A stretch of 64,000 bases of DNA from an uncultured Prevotella sp. (GTDB taxonomy: Bacteria > Bacteroidota > Bacteroidia > Bacteroidales > Bacteroidaceae): positions 62,001 to 126,000 of the forward strand of contig CAJOFA010000014.1 in assembly GCA_905233985.1 (NCBI GenBank), in the 5' to 3' direction. Below, one piece after another: positions 25,469 through 34,605 of the stretch. The number at the start of each line of letters is the position of its first letter. Position 1 is the stretch's first letter. The position numbers and the translations under genes were made by a program. The notes beneath the pieces were generated by a model that worked only from the letters and a program-made list of their open reading frames with translations, had not been told where the DNA came from and made no database searches.

Positions 25469-26635
25469 ATGATAAGAAATTCTTTGTTTGCTTTGATAGC
25501 GGCAGTATTGCTGTCTTCCTGCGGTGGGTACACCACCCACCAGCAGGGAGAGGGTGATACTGTTGCCTTCAAGTATGCCACCTTGCTTACCATCGTCGAT
25601 TACGACGGCTACAGTGTGGCAACCATCCGCAATCCCTGGAAGGAAGGGAAGATACTCCATACCTATGTGCTGGTGAATTCTAATGAGAAGCAAGGGGCAA
25701 GGAGCAAGGGGCAAGACACATTACCCTCCCCTTTGGGGGAGTTGGAGGGGGCTACCGTTATCCACACTCCCATTCAGCGCTCAGCCGTGTTCACTACCGT
25801 ACATTGCTCGCTGCTGATGACGTTGGGATGCGGCGAGGGCATCGTGGGTGTGGCCGACTCTAAGTATATCAAGATACCCTGGATTCAGGAGCAGATAGGG
25901 CAGGGGCGTATCGTCGATTGCGGCAACGGCCTTAACCCTGTGGTGGAGAAAATCATGGACATCAAGCCCGACGCCATTCTGCTCTCACCCTTCGAGAACT
26001 CGGGCGGCTACGGCAAGGTGGAAGAGCTGGGCATCCCCCTTGTGGAGTGTGCCGAGTATATGGAGACATCGCCGCTGGGGCGTGCAGAGTGGATGCGCTT
26101 CTATGGGCGCCTCTATGGTCAGGCAGAGCGTGCCGACAGTCTCTTTGCCGTTGTTGACAGCTGCTATCATTCGCTGAAGGCTCTTGCGAACGAGGCAGGC
26201 GAGGGGAGTAGTGTGCTGTTCGATAAGATGGTTGGCAGCGTGTGGTATGTGCCTGGCGGACACAGCACCATCGGTCAGATGGTTCAGGATGCCGGCGGAC
26301 GTAATCCGTGGGCCGACGACGACCATAGCGGTTCGCTGTCGTTGCCCTTCGAGACCGTGCTGGAGCGTGCCGGCGAGTGTGACGTGTGGCTCTACCGCTA
26401 TACCAGCGACCACACCATGACCATGCAGGAGCTGCTGAGTGAGTATCGCGGCTATGACCAGCTGAAGGCCGTGCGCACAGGTTTGGTTTATGGATGCAAT
26501 GTCGAGACCTCGCTCTTCTACGAGGAGTCGCCATTCCGTCCTGACTATCTGCTCAGCGATTTCATACAAATTCTTCATCCCGAGATAACAAATCTCCCAC
26601 CTTTACGTTATTATATAAAGGTGAACCCATCATGA
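25469..26635 (+). CDS. btuF: cobalamin ABC transporter substrate-binding lipoprotein, BtuF-like
   Basis: About 388 aa from ATG 25469 (the track start at 25463 is a GTG six bases upstream). Lipobox LSSC. It has the periplasmic-binding-protein type III fold of BtuF/FepB: GCGEGIVGVADSKYIK, INPDAILLSPF-like IKPDAILLSPFE and YVPGGHSTIGQMVQDAGG. It would pass corrinoid from the outer membrane receptor to BtuC. Residues about 74-96 (KQGARSKGQDTLPSPLGELEG) are an insertion made of a 7-bp repeat followed by a G/C palindrome. It overlaps btuC by 4 bp (ATGA). Confidence 0.87.
   Translation: MIRNSLFALIAAVLLSSCGGYTTHQQGEGDTVAFKYATLLTIVDYDGYSVATIRNPWKEGKILHTYVLVNSNEKQGARSKGQDTLPSPLGELEGATVIHTPIQRSAVFTTVHCSLLMTLGCGEGIVGVADSKYIKIPWIQEQIGQGRIVDCGNGLNPVVEKIMDIKPDAILLSPFENSGGYGKVEELGIPLVECAEYMETSPLGRAEWMRFYGRLYGQAERADSLFAVVDSCYHSLKALANEAGEGSSVLFDKMVGSVWYVPGGHSTIGQMVQDAGGRNPWADDDHSGSLSLPFETVLERAGECDVWLYRYTSDHTMTMQELLSEYRGYDQLKAVRTGLVYGCNVETSLFYEESPFRPDYLLSDFIQILHPEITNLPPLRYYIKVNPS
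25689..25757. repeat. composite insertion: heptamers plus G/C palindrome in btuF-like gene
   Basis: AGCAAGG, GGCAAGG, AGCAAGG, GGCAAGA at 7-bp pitch are followed by CCTCCCCTTTGGGGGAG-TTGGAGGGGG. Both pieces are in frame, and related proteins read directly across this point. Confidence 0.75.
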
Positions 26636-27651
26636 AGAAAGGAACGCTTTGCTGTGTGGTGCTGACGGTGCTGATGCTTGTGCTGTTTGTGCTGAACCTC
26701 GTCAAGGGAAGTATTGACATCCCTGTGGCCGACGTGGTGCGCATCATCATGGGCGATGACGAGGGCGTGAAACCCTCGTGGCAGTATATCGTGATGGAGT
26801 CACGCTTGCCGCAAGCCCTCACCGCCATGCTCTGCGGCGCGGCATTGGCCGTTAGCGGACTGATGTTGCAGACCGCCTTCCGCAATCCTCTGGCAGGCCC
26901 CAGTATCTTCGGTATCAACAGCGGCGCAGGTCTTGGTGTGGCACTCGTCATGTTGCTGCTCGGTGGCTCCCTCAGCGTGGGAAGCCTGCAGCTGAGTGGC
27001 TTCGTGGCTGTGCTGCTGGCAGCCTTCATCGGCGCTATGGCAGTCATGGCGCTCATCTTCTTCTTCTCTACGATTGTACGTAACAATGTCATGCTGCTCA
27101 TCATCGGCATCATGATAGGCTACATCAGCAATTCCGCCATATCGCTGCTCAATTTCTTTGCTACCGACGAGGGCGTGAAGTCCTATATGGTGTGGGGCAT
27201 GGGATCCTTCTCAGGTGTCTCTCTCAGTCACATGCCCGTGTTCGCCGGCATTACCGCCTTGGGGCTGCTCGGCTCGTTGCTGCTCATGAAGTCGCTCAAT
27301 GCCCTGATGCTGGGCGACCGCTATGCCGAAAACCTCGGTGTCAACATTCTTCGCGTGCGCAATTGGCTGCTCTTCGTCACGGGCGTGCTTACCGCCATCA
27401 CCACCGCCTTCTGCGGCCCTGTGGCGTTCATCGGACTTGCTGTGCCGCACATCGCCCGCCTGCTGCTCACCACCGACAACCATCGCTGGCTGATGCCCGC
27501 CACCATACTCTGCGGCGCCGTCGTTGCCCTGTTGTGCAACGTCATCTGCGTGCTCCCGGGTGAATCGGGCGTCATCCCCCTCAATGCCGTCACTCCCATC
27601 ATCGGCGCCCCCGTCATCATCTACGTCATCATCCGCGAACGTCGAAGGTAA
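26632..27651 (+). CDS. btuC: FecCD-family ABC transporter permease, BtuC-like
   Basis: 339 aa with about 10 membrane helices. Family motifs are ESRLPQALTAMLCGAALAVSG, NPLAGPSIFGINSGAGLG, LGDRYAENLGVN (coupling region) and CGPVAFIGLAVPHIAR. It forms the inner-membrane channel for corrinoid import with the BtuF-like protein. No ATPase gene follows: the next 130 bp hold a repeat module and a new promoter. The BtuD partner must be encoded elsewhere or be shared with another importer. Confidence 0.93.
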   Translation: MKKGTLCCVVLTVLMLVLFVLNLVKGSIDIPVADVVRIIMGDDEGVKPSWQYIVMESRLPQALTAMLCGAALAVSGLMLQTAFRNPLAGPSIFGINSGAGLGVALVMLLLGGSLSVGSLQLSGFVAVLLAAFIGAMAVMALIFFFSTIVRNNVMLLIIGIMIGYISNSAISLLNFFATDEGVKSYMVWGMGSFSGVSLSHMPVFAGITALGLLGSLLLMKSLNALMLGDRYAENLGVNILRVRNWLLFVTGVLTAITTAFCGPVAFIGLAVPHIARLLLTTDNHRWLMPATILCGAVVALLCNVICVLPGESGVIPLNAVTPIIGAPVIIYVIIRERRR

Positions 27652-27653
27652 AT

Positions 27654-27706
27654 CAGTACGGCATTCGCGGTCAGCGACAACGGAACAAAAAGGCCGTTTA
27701 ACAAAA
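27654..27706 (+). repeat. repeat module shared with 55756-55833
   Basis: Directly after btuC, the stretch around GTCAGCGACAACGGAACAAA and AAAAGGCCG closely matches GTTAGCAACAACGGAGCAAA and AAAAGGCTG in the 22-bp array near 55800. It is therefore another fragment of the dispersed repeat family. Confidence 0.6.
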
Positions 27707-27744
27707 AATAAAAACGAAAATGATGTTTTATGGAAATAATATCG

Positions 27745-27752
27745 TAATTTTG
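27745..27752 (+). promoter_or_regulatory. -7 box TAATTTTG
   Basis: A TAnnTTTG box 34 bp upstream of the ATG at 27786. It separates this gene from the B12 operon. Confidence 0.55.
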
Positions 27753-27785
27753 CAGACGTATATAGCAACTTAAAACAAAACGACT

Positions 27786-28388
27786 ATGAGTTCAGGTAAG
27801 AAGATATGTGAGACATTGAAAGCCATACGCTGCGAGGTGGCGCGGGCTAATGACATTCACTACGAACCTGCGGAGTGTCACCATCAGGGCAACTGCAAGG
27901 GCACATGCCCGAAGTGCGAGCAGGAAGTTCGCTACATTGAACAACAGTTGCAGCTGCGCAGTCGCCTGGGAAAGGCTGTTCGTGTGGCGGGTGTAGCTAT
28001 GGGGCTCACGCTATCGACTCTTCCTGCTGAGGTTATGGCGCAGACACAGCATCCTGTTGACAGCACAGCCATCAAACGTGGAATGACTTTAGAAAAGGTG
28101 AGTTTGCTGAAAGAAGGTGAACAGGGCGTTGTGATTAAAGGACAGGTGATTGATGAGGATGGTGAAGGCATTATAGGTGCAAGCGTTTTTCGTGAAGGTA
28201 CGAAGTTAGGAGTTGCTACCAACATTGACGGCATGTTTTGGGTGGAGGCACCTGTAGGCTGTGAGCTAAGAATCAGCTATGTTGGGTATAAAACTGCCAC
28301 ATACACCATACCTACAGAGCCACAGGATACCATTGTCAAACTTGTTATGGATGAAGAAGTAATGGGCGAAGTTGTAATTATAAGGTGA
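27786..28388 (+). CDS. Cys-motif membrane protein with carboxypeptidase-regulatory-like domain
   Basis: 200 aa. The N-terminal 60 residues lack a signal peptide and carry a Cys/His cluster (ECHHQGNCKGTCPKCEQEV) that could bind zinc. One hydrophobic helix (VRVAGVAMGLTLSTLP) then leads to a C-terminal CarboxypepD_reg-like beta-sandwich (VIKGQVIDEDGEGIIGASVF, TNIDGMFWVEAPVGCELRISYVGYK). The layout suggests a cytoplasmic metal-binding head and a periplasmic domain of the kind that usually precedes a TonB plug. It stops at EVMGEVVIIR, just where a plug would begin, and the repeat array begins close to the stop. It may be a truncated larger gene or a short stand-alone family member. Function unknown. 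Confidence 0.7.
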   Translation: MSSGKKICETLKAIRCEVARANDIHYEPAECHHQGNCKGTCPKCEQEVRYIEQQLQLRSRLGKAVRVAGVAMGLTLSTLPAEVMAQTQHPVDSTAIKRGMTLEKVSLLKEGEQGVVIKGQVIDEDGEGIIGASVFREGTKLGVATNIDGMFWVEAPVGCELRISYVGYKTATYTIPTEPQDTIVKLVMDEEVMGEVVIIR

Positions 28389-28768
28389 AACGTGGGGACT
28401 CTGAATAAGCCATCTTCTTTGATAAGAAAAGCCGGGACGGTTCTTGCTGATCCACTTATTTAACTGAGTCAACGACTCTCTCGGCTTAAGCCAACCAACG
28501 TCTGTTTTTGAGGAAAAATCTGGCTGAAAAGCAAACGATGCTTGTTTGACTTTGAAACGATTATCTTTTGGGGGTGCAAACGATGTTTGTTTGCTGAGCA
28601 AATGAACTTTGTTTGCATGTGAAACGACCATCGTTTGCAGCGCAAAAAGGCATTAAATGAATTAACTATGCAGCGAGTAGCACAGTGATAATTAATTTCT
28701 GCCTTGTGACCTTGACGCCATAGATCACCGAAAAAAAAACCTCAAAACACCGAAAAAATGCAGAATTA
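28389..28768. repeat. intergenic 22-bp-pitch array A with CTGATCCACTT box
   Basis: This gene-free stretch holds the box TGCTGATCCACTT (28445-28457) and then nine units starting at 28466, 28488, 28510, 28531, 28553, 28576, 28598, 28620 and 28642. The pitch is 22 bp with one 21 and one 23. Many units are mini-dyads with different arms, such as GAGTC..GACTC, CAAAC..GTTTG and AAACGA..TCGTTT. The segment 28531-28663 is about 95% identical by eye (6 differences in 133, no indels) to the reverse complement of 55465-55597. I see no coding frame in it. Confidence 0.85.
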
Positions 28769-28800
28769 TTTGGTAGGTTGCAATAAATACTGTACCTTTG
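28769..28800 (+). promoter_or_regulatory. tRNA-Arg promoter
   Basis: TTTG at 28769-28772, 20 bp, then TACCTTTG at 28793-28800, placed 33 bp before the tRNA. Confidence 0.8.
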
Positions 28801-28833
28801 CACGCTGATTTGCAAGAGAAAGCGAAAGCATAG

Positions 28834-28907
28834 GGTTCCGTAGCTCAGCTGGATAGAGCAACAGCCTTCTAAGCTGTGGGTCTTGGGTTCGAGTCCCAAC
28901 GGAATCA
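28834..28907 (+). tRNA. tRNA-Arg (TCT)
   Basis: GGTTCCG pairs with CGGAATC (one G-U) as the acceptor stem. The D arm is GCTCAGCTGGATAGAGC, the anticodon stem-loop ACAGCCTTCTAAGCTGT has anticodon TCT, and the T arm contains GGTTCGAGTCC. 74 nt, discriminator A, CCA not encoded. Confidence 0.96.
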
Positions 28908-28943
28908 CGAAGCAAGAAATTGCTTTAATCTTATGTTTATGAT

Positions 28944-28980
28944 GCCGGCAGTCCCCCTAACAAGGAGCTGCCGTTTTTTT
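28944..28980 (+). terminator. terminator after tRNA-Arg
   Basis: CGGCAG...CTGCCG hairpin followed by seven T. Confidence 0.75.
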
Positions 28981-29020
28981 GCGATACAATAAACACAGGA
29001 AACAGACGTTATTATAAGGA

Positions 29021-31417
29021 ATGAATAATAGACATTACATAAGAACTGTGGCGATGATGCTGCTGATGGCGGCATGGGCTGCGGTGGCTCAGGCGCAGAC
29101 AAAGACTTTCACGCTGACCGGACGTGTGGTGGACGAGGAGCGCAACCCTATAGAACTGGCTAACGTCACCTGTCAGGAGCAGGGAAAGCATGCCATCACG
29201 AACCTACAGGGAGAGTTTAGCATCACGCTGCAAAGCAAAGACAGCGTGGAAGTTAAGTTCTCTATGGTCGGCTTCAATGCACGTAAAAGACTGTTCCGCA
29301 AGCCACAGGGCAAGATGACGATTGAGGTGATGCTGCCGTCGCTCGAAGCGTTGGGTGAAGTGGTGGTGACGGAGCGCCGCAGACAGAACACGCCGACGGA
29401 GCAGCTGAACGCCCAGGAGACGCGACGCAATCCCAGTGCATCGGGCAATGCCGTTGAGGAGCTGGTGCAGCAGCAGGCGGGCGTCAGCTCGCACAACGAG
29501 CTGTCGAGCGGCGGTTCGTTCGACGAGAATTCTGTCTATATCAATAACATCGAGGTGTATCGTCCGCTGTTGATACGCAGCGGCGAGCAGGAGGGACTGA
29601 GTGTCATCAACCCCGACATGGTGGAGTCCATCGGCTTCTCCAGCGGTGGCTTCGAGGCCCGCTACGGCGACAAGATGTCGAGCGCGCTGGACATCCGTTA
29701 CCGCCGTCCCGACAAGTTCGAGGCTAACATCCAGACATCGCTCCTGGGCGGCAGCGCCTACTTGGGCATGGGCAGCAGCCGCTTCAGCATGAGCCACGGC
29801 GTGCGCTACAAGACCAACCGCTACCTCTTAGGCACTACGGACACGAAGGGCGAGTACCGTCCGTCGTTCCTCGACTATCAGACCTACATGACCTTTAAGC
29901 CCTCGAAGCGCTGGCTGTTTGAGTTCATCGGCAACATCTCCGAGAACCATTACAACTTCAGCCCCGAGGACCGCGAGACGAACTTCGGCACGCTGGAGAA
30001 CGCCAAGACGTTCAAGGTCTATTTCGACGGTCAGGAGAAGGATATCTTCCGCACGCTGTTCGGCAACCTGAGCATCACCTACAACCTGACTCCCAACACA
30101 CACATCAGCCTGTTAGGTTCTGCCTTCTACACCAAGGAGCGCGAGACCTACGACATTCAGGGACAGTACTGGCTCGACGACTCGCAGAGCGCTGAGCAGC
30201 TGGGCGTGGGCACCTACATGGAACATGCCCGCAACCGTCTGACGGCCACCGTGATGAGCGGCAAGCTGATGGTACAGCACCGCTCGACACACCACCAATG
30301 GGAGGGCGCGCTGACGCTGAAGCATGAGGATATCAAAGAGTACTCACGCGAATGGGAGATGCGCGACTCCAGCGGCTACACCCTGCCCCACTCTGCCGAC
30401 CGCCTGGACATGATCTACTCGCTGACGGCGAACAACAAGCTGACGAGCAACCGCATAGAGGCGTACCTGCAGGACACCTACCGCTGGGCAACGGGCGGCA
30501 CCGGCGAGGACGACAAACAGAGTTTCTTCACGCTGAGCTACGGCGTGCGCATGAGCCACTGGTCGTTCAACAAGGAGACGGTGGTGTCGCCACGTATCGC
30601 GCTGGCCGTGACACCTGCCTTCAATCAGAACCTGACGTTCCGACTGGCAACGGGCATCTACTACCAGACACCGTTCTTCAAGGAGATGCGCGACACGACC
30701 ACCCTCAACGGTCAGACGGTGGTAACGTTCAACGAGAACATCAAAAGCCCGCGAAGCATCCATGTCGTGGCGGCCATGGACTACCGCTTCAAGATGCTGG
30801 AGCGCTCGTTTCGCTTCACCGCCGAGGCTTACTATAAGGCGCTTGACAGGCTCATTCCCTACAACGTGCAGAACATGAAGCTGACCTACTACGGCGAGAA
30901 CCTGGGCAAGGGTCACGCCGCCGGCCTCGACCTCAAGTTGTTCGGTGAGTTCGTACCCGGCGCCGACTCATGGCTGACGCTGTCGCTGATGTCCACCAAG
31001 CAGGAGTTCAACGGCCACAGCATCCCCCTGCCCACCGACCAGCGATGGGCCATGAACCTGCACTTCACCGACTACTTCCCCGGCACGCAGCGCTGGCGCA
31101 TGACGCTACGCCTGGCCTTTGCCGACGGACTGCCCTTCGGCGCTCCCCACCGAGGACTGGAGTTTCAGCAGTTCCGTGCCCCTGCCTATAAGCGTGCCGA
31201 CATCGGTATGAGCTTCCTGGCCTACGACTACCTGCAAGGCTCGTCGGCACGTGCCGTCGTCAAGCGTGTCTGGCTGGGTGTTGACTGCCTCAACCTCTTC
31301 GGCATCAACAACGTGAACTCCTACTACTGGGTGACCGACGTGAGCAACCAGCAGTATGCCGTACCCAACTTCCTGACGGGCCGCCTCATCAACGCCAAAG
31401 TCAGCGTAGAGTTTTGA
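29021..31417 (+). CDS. TonB-dependent receptor with carboxypeptidase-like N-domain
   Basis: 798 aa. A signal peptide (ending AQAQ) is followed by a CarboxypepD_reg-like domain at residues about 30-110 (LTGRVVDEERNPIELANVTC), a TonB-box-like EVVVTE, a plug (GNAVEELVQQQAGV, YINNIEVYRPLLI) and a barrel ending SVEF. It belongs to the outer-membrane importer group of Bacteroidota. No SusD partner or riboswitch is next to it, so the substrate is unknown. It stands alone between a tRNA terminator and the long inverted repeat at 31423-31493. Confidence 0.88.
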   Translation: MNNRHYIRTVAMMLLMAAWAAVAQAQTKTFTLTGRVVDEERNPIELANVTCQEQGKHAITNLQGEFSITLQSKDSVEVKFSMVGFNARKRLFRKPQGKMTIEVMLPSLEALGEVVVTERRRQNTPTEQLNAQETRRNPSASGNAVEELVQQQAGVSSHNELSSGGSFDENSVYINNIEVYRPLLIRSGEQEGLSVINPDMVESIGFSSGGFEARYGDKMSSALDIRYRRPDKFEANIQTSLLGGSAYLGMGSSRFSMSHGVRYKTNRYLLGTTDTKGEYRPSFLDYQTYMTFKPSKRWLFEFIGNISENHYNFSPEDRETNFGTLENAKTFKVYFDGQEKDIFRTLFGNLSITYNLTPNTHISLLGSAFYTKERETYDIQGQYWLDDSQSAEQLGVGTYMEHARNRLTATVMSGKLMVQHRSTHHQWEGALTLKHEDIKEYSREWEMRDSSGYTLPHSADRLDMIYSLTANNKLTSNRIEAYLQDTYRWATGGTGEDDKQSFFTLSYGVRMSHWSFNKETVVSPRIALAVTPAFNQNLTFRLATGIYYQTPFFKEMRDTTTLNGQTVVTFNENIKSPRSIHVVAAMDYRFKMLERSFRFTAEAYYKALDRLIPYNVQNMKLTYYGENLGKGHAAGLDLKLFGEFVPGADSWLTLSLMSTKQEFNGHSIPLPTDQRWAMNLHFTDYFPGTQRWRMTLRLAFADGLPFGAPHRGLEFQQFRAPAYKRADIGMSFLAYDYLQGSSARAVVKRVWLGVDCLNLFGINNVNSYYWVTDVSNQQYAVPNFLTGRLINAKVSVEF

Positions 31418-31422
31418 ACACG

Positions 31423-31493
31423 AAGCATGGGCCTTTGAGCATTGAACTTGCGCCATTGCGTTAAAAAAGAATAATGTTCAAAGGCCTATGCTT
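31423..31493. repeat. long inverted repeat after the TonB receptor gene
   Basis: AAGCATGGGCCTTTGA (31423-31438) pairs with TCAAAGGCCTATGCTT (31478-31493), 16 bp with one mismatch, around a 39-nt loop. It may act as a terminator or 3' stabiliser; there is no T-run directly after it. Confidence 0.6.
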
Positions 31494-31513
31494 ATTGTTC
31501 AACGAAAAATGAG

Positions 31514-31521
31514 TACCTTTG
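31514..31521 (+). promoter_or_regulatory. -7 box of the methylmalonyl-CoA operon
   Basis: TACCTTTG 43 bp before the mce ATG. The nearest TTG (31495-31497) is only 16 bp upstream, so the -33 element is weak or different. Confidence 0.6.
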
Positions 31522-31564
31522 CATGTCCTTATGCAAACGTCTAAAATATTAATATTTTATCATT

Positions 31565-31975
31565 ATGAAGATTTCTCACATTGAGCATCTGGGCATTGCC
31601 GTCCAGAGCATCGAAGAAAGCCTGCCGTTTTTCACAGACGTGCTGGGCTTGGAGTGTTATGCAACAGAAGTAGTGGAAGACCAGAAAGTGAAGACCGCTT
31701 TCCTGAAGTGCGGTGAGGTCAAGCTGGAACTCTTGGAGCCCACATCACCTGAGAGCACCATCCAGAAGTGGCTCGACAAGGGCAACAAAGGCGTACACCA
31801 CGTAGCTTTCTGCGTAGAGGACGGCGTAGCCAACGGACTGGCTGAGGTCAGCGAGAAGGGCATCCGCCTCATCGACCAGGCTCCGCGCAAGGGCGCCGAA
31901 GGCCTCAACATCGCATTCCTGCACCCGAAATCAACATGTGGCATTCTGACCGAGCTCTGCGAACACCCCGAATAA
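31565..31975 (+). CDS. mce: methylmalonyl-CoA epimerase
   Basis: 136 aa glyoxalase-fold protein with metal ligands in HIEHLGIAV (His), VKLELLEPTS (Glu), GVHHVAFCVED (His) and the C-terminal GILTELCE (Glu). It interconverts (R)- and (S)-methylmalonyl-CoA in the succinate-to-propionate route. It leads the operon that continues with the carboxyltransferase, a microprotein and the biotin carrier. Confidence 0.95.
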   Translation: MKISHIEHLGIAVQSIEESLPFFTDVLGLECYATEVVEDQKVKTAFLKCGEVKLELLEPTSPESTIQKWLDKGNKGVHHVAFCVEDGVANGLAEVSEKGIRLIDQAPRKGAEGLNIAFLHPKSTCGILTELCEHPE

Positions 31976-32016
31976 TTGACGAAATAACGTAATAACGCAA
32001 TAACGAAACAGAAACA

Positions 32017-33582
<1,566 letters not shown>

Positions 33583-33603
33583 TTATAGTTTAAATTTCTA
33601 GGT

Positions 33604-33753
33604 ATGAATAACGAAGTTTATGCTGCCATTGCATTGGCGCTTCACGAGTTCAAGGGCAATAACGTCCACGACAAGGAAACGGGCATCATCACCATTCAGG
33701 AGAAGACGACCCAGTGGAACGGCTATGCCCTCACGATGACAGAACACCCTTAA
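33604..33753 (+). CDS. 49-aa OadG-tail-like microprotein
   Basis: ATG 33604 to TAA 33751-33753, too short for the ORF track. It reads MNNEVYAAIALALHEF, then NVHDKETGIITI and ends WNGYALTMTEHP. It resembles the cytoplasmic tail of OadG/MmdD, the small subunit of sodium-pumping decarboxylases, which in relatives follows a membrane helix (AAI..AL..Y....HD.E...LTI..., W). The membrane helix is absent here. Its place between mmdA and the biotin carrier, 21 bp and 13 bp from its neighbours, is the expected slot for that subunit. It may hold the soluble carboxyltransferase and carrier together. Confidence 0.7.
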   Translation: MNNEVYAAIALALHEFKGNNVHDKETGIITIQEKTTQWNGYALTMTEHP

Positions 33754-33766
33754 ACAAAAAAGTAAC

Positions 33767-34201
33767 ATGAAAATATATAAATATACCATCAACGGCAACA
33801 AGTACGAAGTTGAAATCGGTGACATCGCCGATAACATCGCTGCCGTCAAAGTGAATGGCGAAGACTTCAAAGTGGAGATGGAGCCGGAAGCCGAACCAGA
33901 GAAGAAGAAGCCCGTTCTGGGTAAGCCTGCAGCCGCAGAAGCCGCTACCGGCGACACGTCAGCTGCCGACAATGCCAACGTCAACCGCGACAATGCTGTC
34001 AAGGCTCCGCTGCCTGGCACCATCGTTGAAATCAAAGTTGCCGTAGGCGACGAGGTTCAGGCTGGTGACACCGTTATCGTGCTGGAAGCCATGAAGATGG
34101 CCAACAACCTGGAAGCTGAGAAGAGCGGAAAGGTAACGGCCATTCTCGTACAAGCCGGACAGAGCGTCATGGAAGACGATGCGCTCGTGGTAATAGAGTA
34201 A
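33767..34201 (+). CDS. mmdC: biotin carboxyl carrier protein of the decarboxylase
   Basis: 144 aa. The C-terminal 75 residues are a biotinyl domain with the biotinylation site EAMKM and VKAPLPGTIVEIKVAVGDEV. The N-terminal part (KIYKYTINGNKYEVEIGDI) is joined by an Ala/Pro/Glu-rich linker. It carries CO2 for the mmdA-encoded enzyme. The terminator 15 bp after the stop ends the operon, so no oadB/mmdB follows. Confidence 0.92.
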   Translation: MKIYKYTINGNKYEVEIGDIADNIAAVKVNGEDFKVEMEPEAEPEKKKPVLGKPAAAEAATGDTSAADNANVNRDNAVKAPLPGTIVEIKVAVGDEVQAGDTVIVLEAMKMANNLEAEKSGKVTAILVQAGQSVMEDDALVVIE

Positions 34202-34215
34202 AATCTATATGGGAA

Positions 34216-34245
34216 AAAAAGGCCGCTCAATTGAGTGGCCTTTTT
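34216..34245. terminator. bidirectional terminator between mmdC and panD
   Basis: AAAAAGGCCGCTCAA pairs with TTGAGTGGCCTTTTT (one G-T), with A- and T-runs on both sides. It serves mmdC (+) and panD (-). Confidence 0.9.
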
Positions 34246-34247
34246 AT

Positions 34248-34592
34248 TTATAGTTTGTTTCCTTCTTTAGGAAAGACAACGCTGGGTTTAAATGCTTTCG
34301 CTTCCTCAAAATCCATTAAGGCATAAGAAATGACGATGCACACATCGCCCACCTGAACTTTACGGGCTGCTGCCCCGTTCAGACAGAGACAACCACTGCC
34401 CCGTTCGCCCTTGATTACATAGGTCTCGAAGCGCTCGCCGTTATTGTTGTTCAACACCTGCACCTTCTCGCCAGCAATGAGGTTTGCGGCATCCATCAGG
34501 TCCTCGTCAATAGTGATGCTCCCCATGTAATGGAGATTGGCCTCCGTCACGGTAACACAATGGAGCTTTGACTTCAATACTTCTATCATCAT
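34248..34592 (-). CDS. panD: aspartate 1-decarboxylase proenzyme
   Basis: 114 aa pyruvoyl enzyme that makes beta-alanine for pantothenate. The self-cleavage site is YMGSITID (Gly-Ser), and [20 protein letters not shown] is the conserved C-terminal half. It is 13 bp downstream of panC, with which it shares the pathway. Confidence 0.96.
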   Translation of the reverse strand: MMIEVLKSKLHCVTVTEANLHYMGSITIDEDLMDAANLIAGEKVQVLNNNNGERFETYVIKGERGSGCLCLNGAAARKVQVGDVCIVISYALMDFEEAKAFKPSVVFPKEGNKL

Positions 34593-34605
34593 GTCAATTT
34601 ACAAT

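Noticed and set aside
31978-32003. Another heptamer array before mmdA
   Set aside because: The repeat AATAACG(T/C/A) here has an 8-bp pitch and three units only, so it was not counted with the heptamers.
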